Below, piece by piece: positions 22,237 through 30,805 of a stretch of DNA of 64,000 bases. Under the pieces are notes generated by a model that did no database searches, had not been told where the DNA came from, and saw only the letters and a list, made by a program, of their open reading frames with translations. The stretch spans positions 62,001-126,000 of the forward strand of contig JAHBSG010000007.1 of the NCBI GenBank assembly GCA_019639235.1. The letters run 5' to 3'. Numbering within the stretch: the first letter of the stretch is position 1; each line of letters opens with the position of its first letter. The position numbers and the translations under genes are program-made. This DNA is from Acidobacteriota bacterium. Its GTDB lineage: Bacteria > Acidobacteriota > Blastocatellia > Pyrinomonadales > Pyrinomonadaceae.

Positions 22237-24386
22237 TGTCGATAATCGAATCATTTGACACCCCGTTCGTCGATCCGGTGATCTTCGAACTGGGAATGGC
22301 CCTCGAGGCTGATTTCGACGTGACGAAGGCCTTTGCTGCGTCCTTCTCTTCCGCGTTCGAGTTTTCGGCTATGCCGGAGATCGCCCAGGCCCTCGACGCC
22401 GACTTCCGCGGCGAGTTCGAGTTCGAGGCCAATCTCTTTCTGAACGACGAGCCGAATATCCTGCTCGAGGCCGATTTTGCGGCCGCGTTCGGTTTCGAGG
22501 CAGGTTCGCAACTCACTGGCGAGTGGTTGGCCCTTTTCTTTGGCGGCTTTGATCTCGACGCGGAGCCGGAGATCCGCGATGCGGACCGTGCGGATTGTTC
22601 GTTCATCGTCGACGTGTTTCCCTCGGCCGCGACTCAGGAACGACGCACCCGAGCGCGGCTCACGGTCGATGGCCATGTCTGCCCGATCGAGAGCTTCGTC
22701 TATTCCGAACCGGCAAACCGGCTTTCCGTGCAGCTCGACGTCGCTCTTGCGAACATCGCGGACCGTTCGCGGATCACGGAGACGGCCGCGGTGACGTTCG
22801 AGATCGGGATCTGGGACGGCTCGGATTGGGTCTGGGCAACGCTGCTCGAGACCGGCCGGGTCAACAGCACCGGCTACACGCTTGCTCGCGAACGCGATTC
22901 GTTTCGCTTCGTCGGGATCCCGGCCGCGAACTCCAGGCTGCTCGAAACGCCGGTCCGCGATCTTGTGGTCTACGACTCGGCCCGGCAAACACTCTCGGCC
23001 GAAGATTTCGAGGTGCTTCGGGATTCGGAAGGCGGCGAGTATCCAACGGAACTTGTCCCGATCGCAAACCTGAAGCTCTTTGATCTTCTCGATCTGATCT
23101 TCGTCGACCGCCTCGGGTTCCTCGAGGTCAAGACGAATATTCCGAACTTTCCGATCTCGCAGGCGGAGTTCGCCCTCGGGGTCAGCTATATGCAGACGAT
23201 CAACGGGATCCTCGGAATGTTCTCACCGGACATCAAGGAGGTCGGTGAGACGGTTTGGGTCCGCGATACGACAACGCAGTTTCCGACCGGGTTTCCGGAC
23301 CCGGTCGAGGTCGAGCTGACAGATCTCCGGGAACTCGAGGTCGATGCCACCTTCGAACGCCTCGACGCGATCCGCATCGCGTATTCGCTGACGACCCGGC
23401 AGTATGACTACACGACGACCCGCGAGGAGGTCAACGTGGTCGAGGTCGGCGAGTTCGGCGATCCGGACCATCAAACGACGACAACCACGACGACCTATCG
23501 CGAGTTCAGGCGGTTCGCCCAGCCCTTTGTGGTCCTTGACGAGGAGATCGTTTCGATCCACGTGGTGACCGAACTCGATGTCGCCCCGTTCACGATCTTC
23601 GAATCGACGGAGACCTTCAAGTATGATCCGCAGGGCAATCCGAAGGAGCGTATTCGGGAAACGGAACGGTACCTGCCCGAACTCTCGAATGACGGGATCC
23701 GAACGATGCTGACGGACAGCAGGACGGTCGAGGAGTGGAAGTACCGGCCGCATCCGTTCGAGCCCGGGCGGAAGTACCTCCGTGAACACTCGGTTCGCGA
23801 GCAAGCTCTGATCGCGATCGACTCGGAGAATCAGCAGCTGGGCGAGGACTATCAGCGGAGCCTTTCGGAGGTTTACCGGGCCGGAAACCTAACTGAGGAG
23901 CAGACCGTGGTCTTCGGGCCGGTCCGCAGTTTTCTTGAGGAACGCCGGCCATTACGGGACGGCCGCGTGCGGATCCAAACGACCGAGACGGATGAGCTGG
24001 CCCGCGTCGTCACCCGCAACGACACGCGAACAACGACCGGCGATATCTCCGAGAACGGCCTGGTGAAAGAACAGCGGGAAATGCTCGTCCTTGCCGACCC
24101 ACTTGCCGTCCGGACGACGCAGCGGGTCGAAGGGCTGAACTGCGGCGAACTTCCGGTCACATCGGCGATCGCACTCGCTCGCCGGATCCTGCAGAACCGA
24201 CGCACGCGGCCGCGCGTCGTCCGCGGAGCGACGCTCGGTATCGACCTCACGCTCGAGCCCGGATTGCAGGTCGCGGTCAAGGCCCGCGGCGGAGAGCTGC
24301 TCGGCGTCTTTGCGATCGAGGGGCGAACGATGACCGGGAGCCGCAATGCTTTCGGAATGGAGCTCGTCTGCAGACAAACAGGATGA
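22236..24386 (+). CDS. Tail hub/baseplate-like protein with N-terminal repeats
   Basis: 716 residues from GTG 22236. The first 110 residues contain imperfect repeats built on A-L-E/D-A-D-F and E-F-E-F (MALEADFD, ALDADFRGEFEFEA, LLEADFAAAFGFEAG, FFGGFDLDAEPEI). From about 120 on it is beta-rich (LTVDGHVCPIESFVYSEP; FRFVGIPAANSRLLETP) with a helical insertion, resembling tail hub or tip proteins that contact the tape measure end and fibres. Contains a Thr run (about six) near residue 415. Assignment by position and length. Confidence 0.5.
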   Translation: MSIIESFDTPFVDPVIFELGMALEADFDVTKAFAASFSSAFEFSAMPEIAQALDADFRGEFEFEANLFLNDEPNILLEADFAAAFGFEAGSQLTGEWLALFFGGFDLDAEPEIRDADRADCSFIVDVFPSAATQERRTRARLTVDGHVCPIESFVYSEPANRLSVQLDVALANIADRSRITETAAVTFEIGIWDGSDWVWATLLETGRVNSTGYTLARERDSFRFVGIPAANSRLLETPVRDLVVYDSARQTLSAEDFEVLRDSEGGEYPTELVPIANLKLFDLLDLIFVDRLGFLEVKTNIPNFPISQAEFALGVSYMQTINGILGMFSPDIKEVGETVWVRDTTTQFPTGFPDPVEVELTDLRELEVDATFERLDAIRIAYSLTTRQYDYTTTREEVNVVEVGEFGDPDHQTTTTTTTYREFRRFAQPFVVLDEEIVSIHVVTELDVAPFTIFESTETFKYDPQGNPKERIRETERYLPELSNDGIRTMLTDSRTVEEWKYRPHPFEPGRKYLREHSVREQALIAIDSENQQLGEDYQRSLSEVYRAGNLTEEQTVVFGPVRSFLEERRPLRDGRVRIQTTETDELARVVTRNDTRTTTGDISENGLVKEQREMLVLADPLAVRTTQRVEGLNCGELPVTSAIALARRILQNRRTRPRVVRGATLGIDLTLEPGLQVAVKARGGELLGVFAIEGRTMTGSRNAFGMELVCRQTG

Positions 24387-24688
24387 TCTACGACCTTGAC
24401 GGCAATCTACTTGAGAACGGCTATCTGAGCCTCGTTTCTGAGGAGCAGAAGACGCTATCGCTGCGGATCCAGTGCCGGAGCGGGTACGGCCTTCGCGCGT
24501 CGGTTCCGGCCGGCCTTACGGTCGAGGCGAAGAAGCCAGCCGATGTCTCCTGGGCGAACATCGGGACCTCCCCGATCGACCTGACGCCGGATGCGAACAC
24601 CGTCCAAACCTATCAAATCCGATTCACCGCGGCGGCTACCGCGGACCGGGTCCGCCGAAACCCAGTGCTTAGCGTTGAGCCACTATGA
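24383..24688 (+). CDS. Small tail-associated protein
   Basis: 101 residues, overlapping the previous stop (ATGA) and the next start by 4 bp. Beta-sandwich-like composition (LSLRIQCRSGYGLRASVPAGLTVEA; VQTYQIRFTAAATADRV). Unrecognised; coupled translation suggests a minor tail component. Confidence 0.5.
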   Translation: MIYDLDGNLLENGYLSLVSEEQKTLSLRIQCRSGYGLRASVPAGLTVEAKKPADVSWANIGTSPIDLTPDANTVQTYQIRFTAAATADRVRRNPVLSVEPL

Positions 24689-25770
24689 CGAAGATCGATA
24701 TCACGATCCGCCGGCAGCGACGCCGTGCCGCGGGAAAGCGACGCCGCGGGCCGATCGAGGACCAACCGCCGCGGGAACTACTTGCACGTCGCCGGCGACC
24801 GGCCGGGATTCGATTCTTTGATTGCGGGCAGATCCGGAGCGGCGAGAGCTTCATTGATCTCCCCTTCGCCGAGACCGGGACTATTACAATCCAGCCGGGC
24901 GGCCGCCGTATGCACACGTTCGGCCTGGCAGGGTATTCGGCACTCGAGGCGAAGATCTTCGAGGTCCCGCTTGAGAACTGGCGAGAGCAGTACCGAGAGA
25001 TCGACTTCGAGGACGGCCACCGGTTTCCGATCGATGTGATCTTTCAAACGCCCGGCCAGGTGATCCGCTCGGCCGCGAAGGACGGGGAACGCTATAACTT
25101 CGCCGATCAGCTCACCGATGGCGTCGGCTGGGGGCCGCGCGGCATGGAGCGCCCGGATCATACCGCCTGGGACTTCTGGGGCTTTCTCGCATTTCCGAAC
25201 ACGTCAGACGGAGCCGGGTTCAAGGTTACGGCCGTTCGCGATTTTGACGCTCCGGGAATCCCAAACTGGACGCTGCCGGCCCGGGCGGACGTTTTTCTTT
25301 TTCCCCGAATCGCGGTGATCGGAGCCCAGGTAGAGATCGCGGGCACGCCGCCGGCATCGGAGATCTATGGCGTCGTCGCAAAGTTCAAGGCACTTAGCCG
25401 ACCGGCCTTCGCAGACCGCGTCGCCTCGAATGCTTCCGAACCGGACCGAAATTTCCTGAACTTGAACCCGTTTTTTATCGGCGCAAATGAGTTCTCGTCG
25501 GCTGACAGAAGCTTTTTGCTCGACCTCGTCGTCTCGGACGATTCGAAATGTTACCGGTACGAATTCCCGGCCGGGACCTTCACAGAGATCGCCGGATCCT
25601 CATTCCCGCGAGCCGCTTTAGATACGAATCCCTCGGTAGGATTCCTACATATCTCCACTACTGCGAACACAACGCCCGTTGATTTTGACGCGGAAACAAA
25701 GCCAGGATCTCTCCTTGCCGCCGTCCGTTCGGGATCCGAATATCGGTATATTTACAGATTCGAAAACTAG
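24685..25770 (+). CDS. Minor tail protein of unknown function
   Basis: 361 residues. An N-terminal 40-residue segment is extremely basic (RRQRRRAAGKRRRGP), followed by beta-rich sequence with many aromatics (WDFWGFLAFPN; NWTLPARADVFLFP). Last large gene of the tail block. I recognise no domain. It starts four bases inside the previous gene. Confidence 0.5.
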   Translation: MTKIDITIRRQRRRAAGKRRRGPIEDQPPRELLARRRRPAGIRFFDCGQIRSGESFIDLPFAETGTITIQPGGRRMHTFGLAGYSALEAKIFEVPLENWREQYREIDFEDGHRFPIDVIFQTPGQVIRSAAKDGERYNFADQLTDGVGWGPRGMERPDHTAWDFWGFLAFPNTSDGAGFKVTAVRDFDAPGIPNWTLPARADVFLFPRIAVIGAQVEIAGTPPASEIYGVVAKFKALSRPAFADRVASNASEPDRNFLNLNPFFIGANEFSSADRSFLLDLVVSDDSKCYRYEFPAGTFTEIAGSSFPRAALDTNPSVGFLHISTTANTTPVDFDAETKPGSLLAAVRSGSEYRYIYRFEN

Positions 25771-25785
25771 GTTAAAATAAAAAGC

Positions 25786-26046
25786 ATGAGCGATTTCGAC
25801 CCGAAATACCTGCGCGCTCCTTTTTTGTACGGCAAGCCGAATGAAGTGGTCTCGGCGGTAGTGAATCGGTTCCATGCCCTCGGTTTCGAGCTAAAAGGAA
25901 TCGACAGGCCCGGTAAACCGCCGATGCCCTGGTACTATTTCAAGGGAGAACCCGCCTCCGAATCACAGATCCAAGCGGGCTGGGACGTTGCAAGAAACGA
26001 GGTTCTCCTTGACCGGCCCGAGTTTGCAGATCATCTCGAAGCTTAG
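25786..26046 (+). CDS. Small protein of unknown function
   Basis: 86 residues, 15 bases after the last tail gene. Contains AVVNRFHALGFELKGIDRP and MPWYYFKG; ends LLDRPEFADHLEA. No family recognised. Probably expressed at the end of the late operon. Confidence 0.5.
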   Translation: MSDFDPKYLRAPFLYGKPNEVVSAVVNRFHALGFELKGIDRPGKPPMPWYYFKGEPASESQIQAGWDVARNEVLLDRPEFADHLEA

Positions 26047-26070
26047 ATCCTCGGACGGTTTTTCTTGGAT

Positions 26071-26730
26071 ATGATGTTTTACAAGCGGGCTTTCGTTTTC
26101 ATCCTCGGCCCACTTCTTTTAGTTTGTTCAGCCGTTGACGCTCAGACGTATCGCGTTGTGGGCGTCTCGGACGGCGACACACTTACTGCTCTCGATGAAT
26201 CGAAGCGGCAGGTCAAGGTCCGGCTCGCGGGAATCGACGCCCCGGAACGCGGGCAGGACTTCAGCAACCGAGCAAAGCAGAACCTTTCGCGGATGGTCTT
26301 CGGCAAGCAGATCACGCTCGAGGGTGGCAAGATCGATCGCTACGGCCGGCGGGTTGCGAAAGTTATCGTTAACGGAGTTGATGCCAACCTTGAGCAGATC
26401 AAAGCCGGGCTCGCGTGGCATTTCAAACGGTATGCGGATGAACAGCCGGCAAAGGACCAGCGGGAATATGCCGCGGCCGAGATCGAGGCCCGAAAGGCGA
26501 AGCGAGGAATCTGGTCGATCGCTTCGCCCGTCGCTCCTTGGGACTTCCGGGACGGCAAAGGAACGCCCGAGGCGGTCGAAGGGCTGATCATCGGCAATCG
26601 GCGGTCACGCGTTTATCACGCTCCCGGATGCCCAAGCTACAACCGCGTTTCACCGCAGAATCGGGTGATGTTCAAAACGGCGGCCGAGGCTGAGAAGGCG
26701 GGGTATCGGAAAGCTGGAAATTGCCGTTGA
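26071..26730 (+). CDS. Secreted thermonuclease-family protein with C-terminal Cys/His motif
   Basis: About 219 residues. Signal peptide at the N-terminus (FVFILGPLLLVCSAVDAQ). The SNase domain is clear: VVGVSDGDTLTAL, VRLAGIDAPERGQDF, the catalytic-type KIDRYGRRVAKVIVNG and ANLEQIKAGLAWHFKRYA. The C-terminal 45 residues (GNRRSRVYHAPGCPSYNRV...AGYRKAGNC) form the Ada-like metal-binding tail found on many secreted nucleases. It probably degrades extracellular or periplasmic DNA. As the last rightward prophage gene it could be a moron. Starts at ATG 26071 or 26074; a TTG at 26065 is also possible. Confidence 0.8.
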   Translation: MMFYKRAFVFILGPLLLVCSAVDAQTYRVVGVSDGDTLTALDESKRQVKVRLAGIDAPERGQDFSNRAKQNLSRMVFGKQITLEGGKIDRYGRRVAKVIVNGVDANLEQIKAGLAWHFKRYADEQPAKDQREYAAAEIEARKAKRGIWSIASPVAPWDFRDGKGTPEAVEGLIIGNRRSRVYHAPGCPSYNRVSPQNRVMFKTAAEAEKAGYRKAGNCR

Positions 26731-26733
26731 GAA

Positions 26734-27243
26734 TTATTTGATCCGTTTCACCCGCATCGTCTTTTCATTGATCGTCCGGCACGACACACGAAAACCGATG
26801 ATCTCCGCCATCGTATAAAAGGAGGTCTGCGGCCGTTTCCAGTCGGGCCGTGGCAGATCGATATGCTCTCCGACCTTGAGTTTCCTTAGTTCGGGATACT
26901 TCACCGGGTGCGCTCTATCGCTCCGCCGCGGGATCCCGTGGCGTTCGAGATGGTCGTAGATCGTATTGGTCGTGATGCCGAGCTCGGCCGCGATTTGACG
27001 CAGCGGTCGTTTCTCGGTCAGGTAGAGGCGGCGGAGTTTGTTCACGTCGAGCTTCTTCGCTACCCCGCCGACCGATCGTAGCTCAATGCCGGCCTTCTTC
27101 AGTTGGTAATGCACGGCCTGCCCGGAAACGCCAAGATGGGCCGCGATTTCGCGGCAGCTTAGGCCTTTGTCAAGATATAGCCGGACCAATTCCTCGGTGC
27201 TTATCGATGTCCCGAGTTCTGGAGCACGTGAACGTAACCGCAA
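26734..27243 (-). CDS. Tandem helix-turn-helix DNA-binding protein
   Basis: 169 residues. Two helix-turn-helix repeats lie in tandem: LSCREIAAHLGVSGQAVHYQL then GIELRS at about 28-57, and LRQIAAELGITTNTIYDHL then GIPRRS at about 80-108. Each has the resolvase/homing-endonuclease style with a trailing G-I-x-x-R-S. The C-terminal 60 residues have no recognised domain. It is convergent with the nuclease gene (3 bp between stops). Likely a phage regulator; no operator can be assigned. Confidence 0.65.
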   Translation of the reverse strand: MRLRSRAPELGTSISTEELVRLYLDKGLSCREIAAHLGVSGQAVHYQLKKAGIELRSVGGVAKKLDVNKLRRLYLTEKRPLRQIAAELGITTNTIYDHLERHGIPRRSDRAHPVKYPELRKLKVGEHIDLPRPDWKRPQTSFYTMAEIIGFRVSCRTINEKTMRVKRIK

Positions 27244-27250
27244 TTAGGAA

Positions 27251-27838
27251 TCACTCCTTGCCTACAGAGCCGCGAATCTTGTCAATCTGCTCCTTCGCTG
27301 AAGCGAAAAGCCCGCGAACATTCGAAATATCCTCGAACTTAAAGTAGGCTGTCGCGGCCCCGATGCGACCGCTTTTGACCGCGAGCAGGTTTTCGTCTCG
27401 AGAACTGAAAACAGAAAGCCCAAGGTCGCCCTTCGTCCTGAAATCAGCCTGAAAATTCGAAAGCTGAGTTACGCTTCGGTCGACTTTCGCGATGTAGTCA
27501 AGCCCCTTCAATAATGACTCAATCTCGTCATAGTCGACCCAGGAAGTATTCTCGCGCTCGATCCGGCCGCTGTTGTCTTTGACCTCGACGGTAATGCCAA
27601 ACTCCTTTCTGCCGGACGCAGCGTCCAGGAATTCCTTGGCTTTCACCGTCACCGACGTAACGTACAAGCCGCGAACCGAGCCGACCTCTGAAAATCCTTG
27701 AATGATCACAACGCCGGTCCGAGCTTGGAAGGCCTCGATCTTCGTTTTCGGAGAGCCGGCCGACTGATCTGTGTTTTGCGAATAATTGACTCCAGAAAGT
27801 AATAGTGCAATCCCAAGAGCCGTTATGACATTCCTCAT
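27251..27838 (-). CDS. Secreted protein of unknown function
   Basis: 195 residues with a signal peptide (VITALGIALLLSGVNYS). The mature part is beta-rich with charged loops (GVVIIQGFSEVGSVRGLYV; FGITVEVKDNSGRIERENT; FLDAASGRKEF) and a C-terminal helix. GGAGAAAT precedes the ATG. No family recognised. Its GC content looks a little lower than that of the phage structural genes. Confidence 0.55.
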   Translation of the reverse strand: MRNVITALGIALLLSGVNYSQNTDQSAGSPKTKIEAFQARTGVVIIQGFSEVGSVRGLYVTSVTVKAKEFLDAASGRKEFGITVEVKDNSGRIERENTSWVDYDEIESLLKGLDYIAKVDRSVTQLSNFQADFRTKGDLGLSVFSSRDENLLAVKSGRIGAATAYFKFEDISNVRGLFASAKEQIDKIRGSVGKE

Positions 27839-27891
27839 TGATTTCTCCTATTATTGTGTGAACACCGTGTGGCAGTCAGACGTTCGAGCGA

Positions 27892-28362
27892 TTAATTGCA
27901 AAGACTTCGATCAACATATACCTTCCGTCCAGACGAACCGTAGTAATAGCAGCCGCCACGAGGACCTCGAATGTATGTTCGATCGGAAGATGGAGTTCGG
28001 GCCGGGGCTGTTCTCTGAGGAGCAACATAGACTGGCGGTGTTGGTGCCGGCTCCCGCGGGACCGCGATCGGCGATGAGTAAAGCGTGCTAGGATCCGCGG
28101 TCGAGATATCGAGCGGTGCATCAAGACGGATCGTGTTCCCATGGACCCAACCGACGTATTCGGCTGCTTGGACCAGAAACCACGAACCGGCTTGTTTGAT
28201 CACCTGGACGGATGTTGCCCGGGGCAAGGTATCAACCACCTTGCCGCTCGCAGCGGGGGTTCCGCGAAGGTTCGCGTTCTCTGAGATTACTTTTGCAGAC
28301 TGTGGCCAACCCGTCGCCGCAACCCACAAAAGAAAAGCAATCAAAAAAAGTACTCGCCGCAT
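27892..28362 (-). CDS. Secreted SH3-domain protein with C-terminal GPRGGCYY motif
   Basis: 156 residues: signal peptide (LFLIAFLLWVAATGWPQ), a bacterial SH3 domain at about 22-80 (ENANLRGTPAASGKVVDTLPRA; YVGWVHGNTIRL), a Pro/Ala/Thr linker and a C-terminal RGPRGGCYYYGSSGRKVYV...C motif of the short basic adaptor type seen in secreted bacterial proteins and large viruses. SH3b domains usually bind peptidoglycan. Lies 53 bp from the previous same-strand gene. Confidence 0.65.
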   Translation of the reverse strand: MRRVLFLIAFLLWVAATGWPQSAKVISENANLRGTPAASGKVVDTLPRATSVQVIKQAGSWFLVQAAEYVGWVHGNTIRLDAPLDISTADPSTLYSSPIAVPREPAPTPPVYVAPQRTAPARTPSSDRTYIRGPRGGCYYYGSSGRKVYVDRSLCN

Positions 28363-28436
28363 CGTCTATTGCCTCCAACTGTCGCAGATATCGAGGCTAC
28401 CCCGTCCACATAATATTTTCGGCCGATTGGTGCACC

Positions 28437-29366
28437 TCATGGCATCATCCAATCGGTATAAAACTCGGTGAAGATGCCACATTCTCCAATTAGGCGGGAT
28501 ACTTCGATCATCTCGTGAAGATGATGATCATGTACTAAATTTTTCTCCGGGGGGTGATCGTGCATAAGGAGAATAAAGTTTTTCGCTCCGATACCGGCAT
28601 GGCTTGGTAGCTTTCCTACCCAAGTGCCTTTCCAGTTTATCGTCGAAAGATTGTTCGCGGCCTGCCACTTGTCAATACAGAGATCCACCCATCCGTGAAG
28701 GTACCAGAATAGCGGGTGAACATGACTCGAATAAGTGTCGCCTAAAAAATCATAAGTTGGATCGTCCCAAGCCGTGGGAATCGAGTCAGGGTTGGCAGGG
28801 TCCGGGTTCGGGCGCACCGCGGCTGGCTCAGCGCACCATCGAATGTGCATATTATTGTGGATCGTAAACTCAATTAGTGCTCCCAGTTGACCAAGGGATA
28901 GTCGACGAAGATTGTCCGGGGTAAGATAATAGGTTTCCCAGATCTGCATTACGTCTGAAAGGAATTCCGGAGACTTTACTCGAATCAAACGGGCGTTAAA
29001 GTTTTCATTGCCCGAGTCCCAAGGTGGCGGAACCGGAAATTCGCTATCATTGTGATTGGGTAAAGTCTTCCAGCCGTCGATCCGCGGATAATTGGCGTCG
29101 CCAACGTCTGCTAGAACCTGATTGACCTGAAAAATCATCTGGCGATGCATATACAGAAAATCCTCTCCCGAAAAGTTATCGAGTGCCAATATGTCGCCTT
29201 CATAAAAGGCAGGTCGCGGTGGTGCCCATCCTAGGAGATCTATCGCTTCACGCACATCGTCCGGGTAAAGATGCCATGCATTCCGTACTTGGTGCCAGAT
29301 GTAGTGATGCATGCGGTGGCTACGCGACGCCATAAGATCAATAACTTCTCTCGGGGGAATTTTCAT
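28437..29366 (-). CDS. Tyrosinase-like copper protein
   Basis: 309 residues. The CuA-side helix is YMHRQMIFQVNQVL; the CuB side is TIHNNMH about 90 residues later and then SSHVHPLFWYLHGWVDLCI, the H-n-H...SPLFWxHHxxVDxxW arrangement of tyrosinases and hemocyanin-type domains. The N-terminus (HRMHHYIWHQVRNAWHL) adds histidines. No signal peptide, so probably cytoplasmic unless exported by a partner. AT-richer than its neighbours and located between the prophage and the tRNA-Ala remnant, consistent with cargo. Substrate unknown. Confidence 0.65.
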   Translation of the reverse strand: MKIPPREVIDLMASRSHRMHHYIWHQVRNAWHLYPDDVREAIDLLGWAPPRPAFYEGDILALDNFSGEDFLYMHRQMIFQVNQVLADVGDANYPRIDGWKTLPNHNDSEFPVPPPWDSGNENFNARLIRVKSPEFLSDVMQIWETYYLTPDNLRRLSLGQLGALIEFTIHNNMHIRWCAEPAAVRPNPDPANPDSIPTAWDDPTYDFLGDTYSSHVHPLFWYLHGWVDLCIDKWQAANNLSTINWKGTWVGKLPSHAGIGAKNFILLMHDHPPEKNLVHDHHLHEMIEVSRLIGECGIFTEFYTDWMMP

Positions 29367-29629
29367 TTTTTAGATCCTCGTTCGCTCACTTGTCAACTTG
29401 TCGGAAATCACGATAGAAAACGCTCTCGCTCCCGCAATCGTTAATGAGCTCATTCACATTTTGGGAAATACGGAAGCCGAGCTATTTGTCGAAACCGAAT
29501 AAATTAGCCCGTTCGCTCCGCAGGTTCACGTTCACCATGGAGCGGTCACTATGCGTTGCGGGATAATAATTAGATTTCGAATCCTTGTCAAGCGAACATC
29601 TGATCCTGGCGCCAGTTAGACAACTCTGA
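29367..29629. other. Spacer without recognised genes
   Basis: About 260 bp, AT-richer than the surrounding sequence. Only short ORFs without a ribosome-binding site or family resemblance are present. Confidence 0.4.
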
Positions 29630-29818
29630 CTAGCTGTCCTCCCACCCGCTTTCCGCTGAAAGTATTCGATCAACTAACTCAATTTGCTTCGCCAGGTTGG
29701 CTCGGACCCGTTCGAGGACGATTTCCACGTCCGCGGTCTCATTTTCCTCGAACAGTTTCTTAAGAGCCACGTCTTGCTCGTCGTGGATAGAAAGTAGAAG
29801 TTTCTTAACCTCATCCAT
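29630..29818 (-). CDS. Small helical acidic protein
   Basis: 62 residues, entirely helical and Glu/Leu-rich (DEVKKLLLSIHDEQDVALKKLFEEN; LAKQIELVDRILS). No family recognised. It lies alone in the cargo zone next to the tRNA-Ala remnant; it could be an antitoxin-like or regulator fragment, but nothing shows this. Confidence 0.4.
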   Translation of the reverse strand: MDEVKKLLLSIHDEQDVALKKLFEENETADVEIVLERVRANLAKQIELVDRILSAESGWEDS

Positions 29819-30019
29819 AGTTTCAGATGAGGCGGCGGCAATGGAGAATAGAACGAATCGCCGGGTCTTTCCAGCGACCCCGGCCGCCTGGCAGATTTTT
29901 GGCAGACACCACTTTCTGCCGGCTGCAAAATTTGTCCGTTTGTGTCAGTCAAACCGGACGGTCAACTCGGGCGAAATGCCCGAAAACAAGGGGTTTCTAG
30001 TGGATGATCACCCCGGAAT

Positions 30020-30070
30020 CCTGCGTTCGCAATGCCGAGGTCAGGGGTTCGATCCCCCTCATCTCCACCA
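30020..30070 (+). other. tRNA-Ala(CGC) 3' half, candidate prophage attachment site
   Basis: The sequence contains an anticodon arm with loop TTCGCAA (anticodon CGC), a perfect T arm (AGGGG, TTCGATC, CCCCT), the acceptor 3' strand CATCTCC, A73 and CCA. The matching 5' acceptor strand GGAGATG and the D arm are missing: the sequence upstream of 30019 is unrelated. Such 3' tRNA halves are what tRNA-targeting integrases leave at one end of an integrated element. It marks the probable right end of the prophage plus cargo. Confidence 0.65.
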
Positions 30071-30080
30071 GAATTAAGAA

Positions 30081-30108
30081 GCGTGGCTTAGCGTTGGCCA
30101 CGCTTTTT
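30081..30108 (+). terminator. Terminator downstream of the tRNA-Ala remnant
   Basis: GCGTGGC pairs with GCCACGC around TTAGCGTTG, followed by five T residues; 10 bases after the CCA of the tRNA remnant. It is probably the original tRNA terminator. It also contains the stop codon of the convergent gene at 30088. Confidence 0.7.
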
Positions 30109-30750
30109 GTATGCCCGGACGTGTTCCGGGATCTCGATGCCTTTTGCGAGTTTTGTATCCGGCACCGGTTCGCCGGCAAACGTTTCAAGCGGTACGACCC
30201 CGGCCCAGACATTCATCTCGTAATCCTCTTCATCATCTTTGGGGTCGCCGGTGCGGATTTTTGCCGAGGCTTCTTCGATCGGGAGCCGGAGAACCGAAGT
30301 TGCCTTCATCTCAAGCTCGCTCGGCCAGCGGATCTCGGGCCAGCGGCCGGGGATGATGTGCTCGGTGAAAGCCTCAAGAGCCGCGTATTTTTCGTCGGCG
30401 TCGGTAACGAGTTCGGCCCTGCCGAGCACGACGACGGAACGGTAGTTGATCGAATGATGAAACGCCGACCGGGCAAGCACGATCCCATCAACGTGCGTTA
30501 CCGTAACGCACACCTCAACGCCCGCCGCGAGGTTTCGCAGCATCCGGCTGGCCGATGAACCATGAATATAAAGTTCATCGCCGACGCGGGCGTACCCGGT
30601 CGGGATCACATACGGCTGTCCCTCCACGACAAAACCCACGTGACAGATAAAACCTGCGTCGAGGATCGAATAGATAGTCTCACGGTCGTAAGCCCCACGA
30701 GCTGGAAGCCTCTTGACCTTTGTCCTTTCGGTTTTCGTAACAATCGTCAT
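30088..30750 (-). CDS. Pyridoxamine 5'-phosphate oxidase-like FMN-binding protein
   Basis: 220 residues. Split-barrel features: YSILDAGFICHVGFVVEGQPYVIPTGYARVGDELYIHGSSASRM at the N-terminal half, then VCVTVTHVDGIVLARSAFHHSINYRSVVVLG. This is the nitroimidazole-resistance/PNPOx-like family that binds FMN or heme. C-terminal half has NVWAGVVPLETFAGEPVPD, typical of the larger members. Substrate unknown; probably a general reductase. First clear host gene to the right of the tRNA-Ala remnant. Confidence 0.75.
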   Translation of the reverse strand: MTIVTKTERTKVKRLPARGAYDRETIYSILDAGFICHVGFVVEGQPYVIPTGYARVGDELYIHGSSASRMLRNLAAGVEVCVTVTHVDGIVLARSAFHHSINYRSVVVLGRAELVTDADEKYAALEAFTEHIIPGRWPEIRWPSELEMKATSVLRLPIEEASAKIRTGDPKDDEEDYEMNVWAGVVPLETFAGEPVPDTKLAKGIEIPEHVRAYKKRGQR

Positions 30751-30760
30751 CGCTTACATA

Positions 30761-30801
30761 GACGCGACCACGTGCGATCTACGCACCTACGGTCGCGCGT
30801 C
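30761..30801 (-). other. Long hairpin between polA and the FMN-binding gene
   Basis: GACGCGACC pairs with GGTCGCGCGTC (small bulge) and encloses a second stem GTGCG/CGCAC. It lies directly after the polA stop in the direction of transcription. No T-run follows on the minus strand, so termination is uncertain. Confidence 0.4.
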
Positions 30802-30805
30802 TTCG

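Noticed and set aside
30081..30103. GCGTGGC/GCCACGC stem identical to the acceptor stem of the mom tRNA-like element
   Set aside because: Seven bases are too few to imply relation; here it is a plain terminator with a 9-base loop.
29997..30212. ORFs across the tRNA-Ala remnant (including a minus-strand VEMRGIEPLTSALRTQ-type peptide)
   Set aside because: These are translations of tRNA sequence, a frequent annotation artefact.
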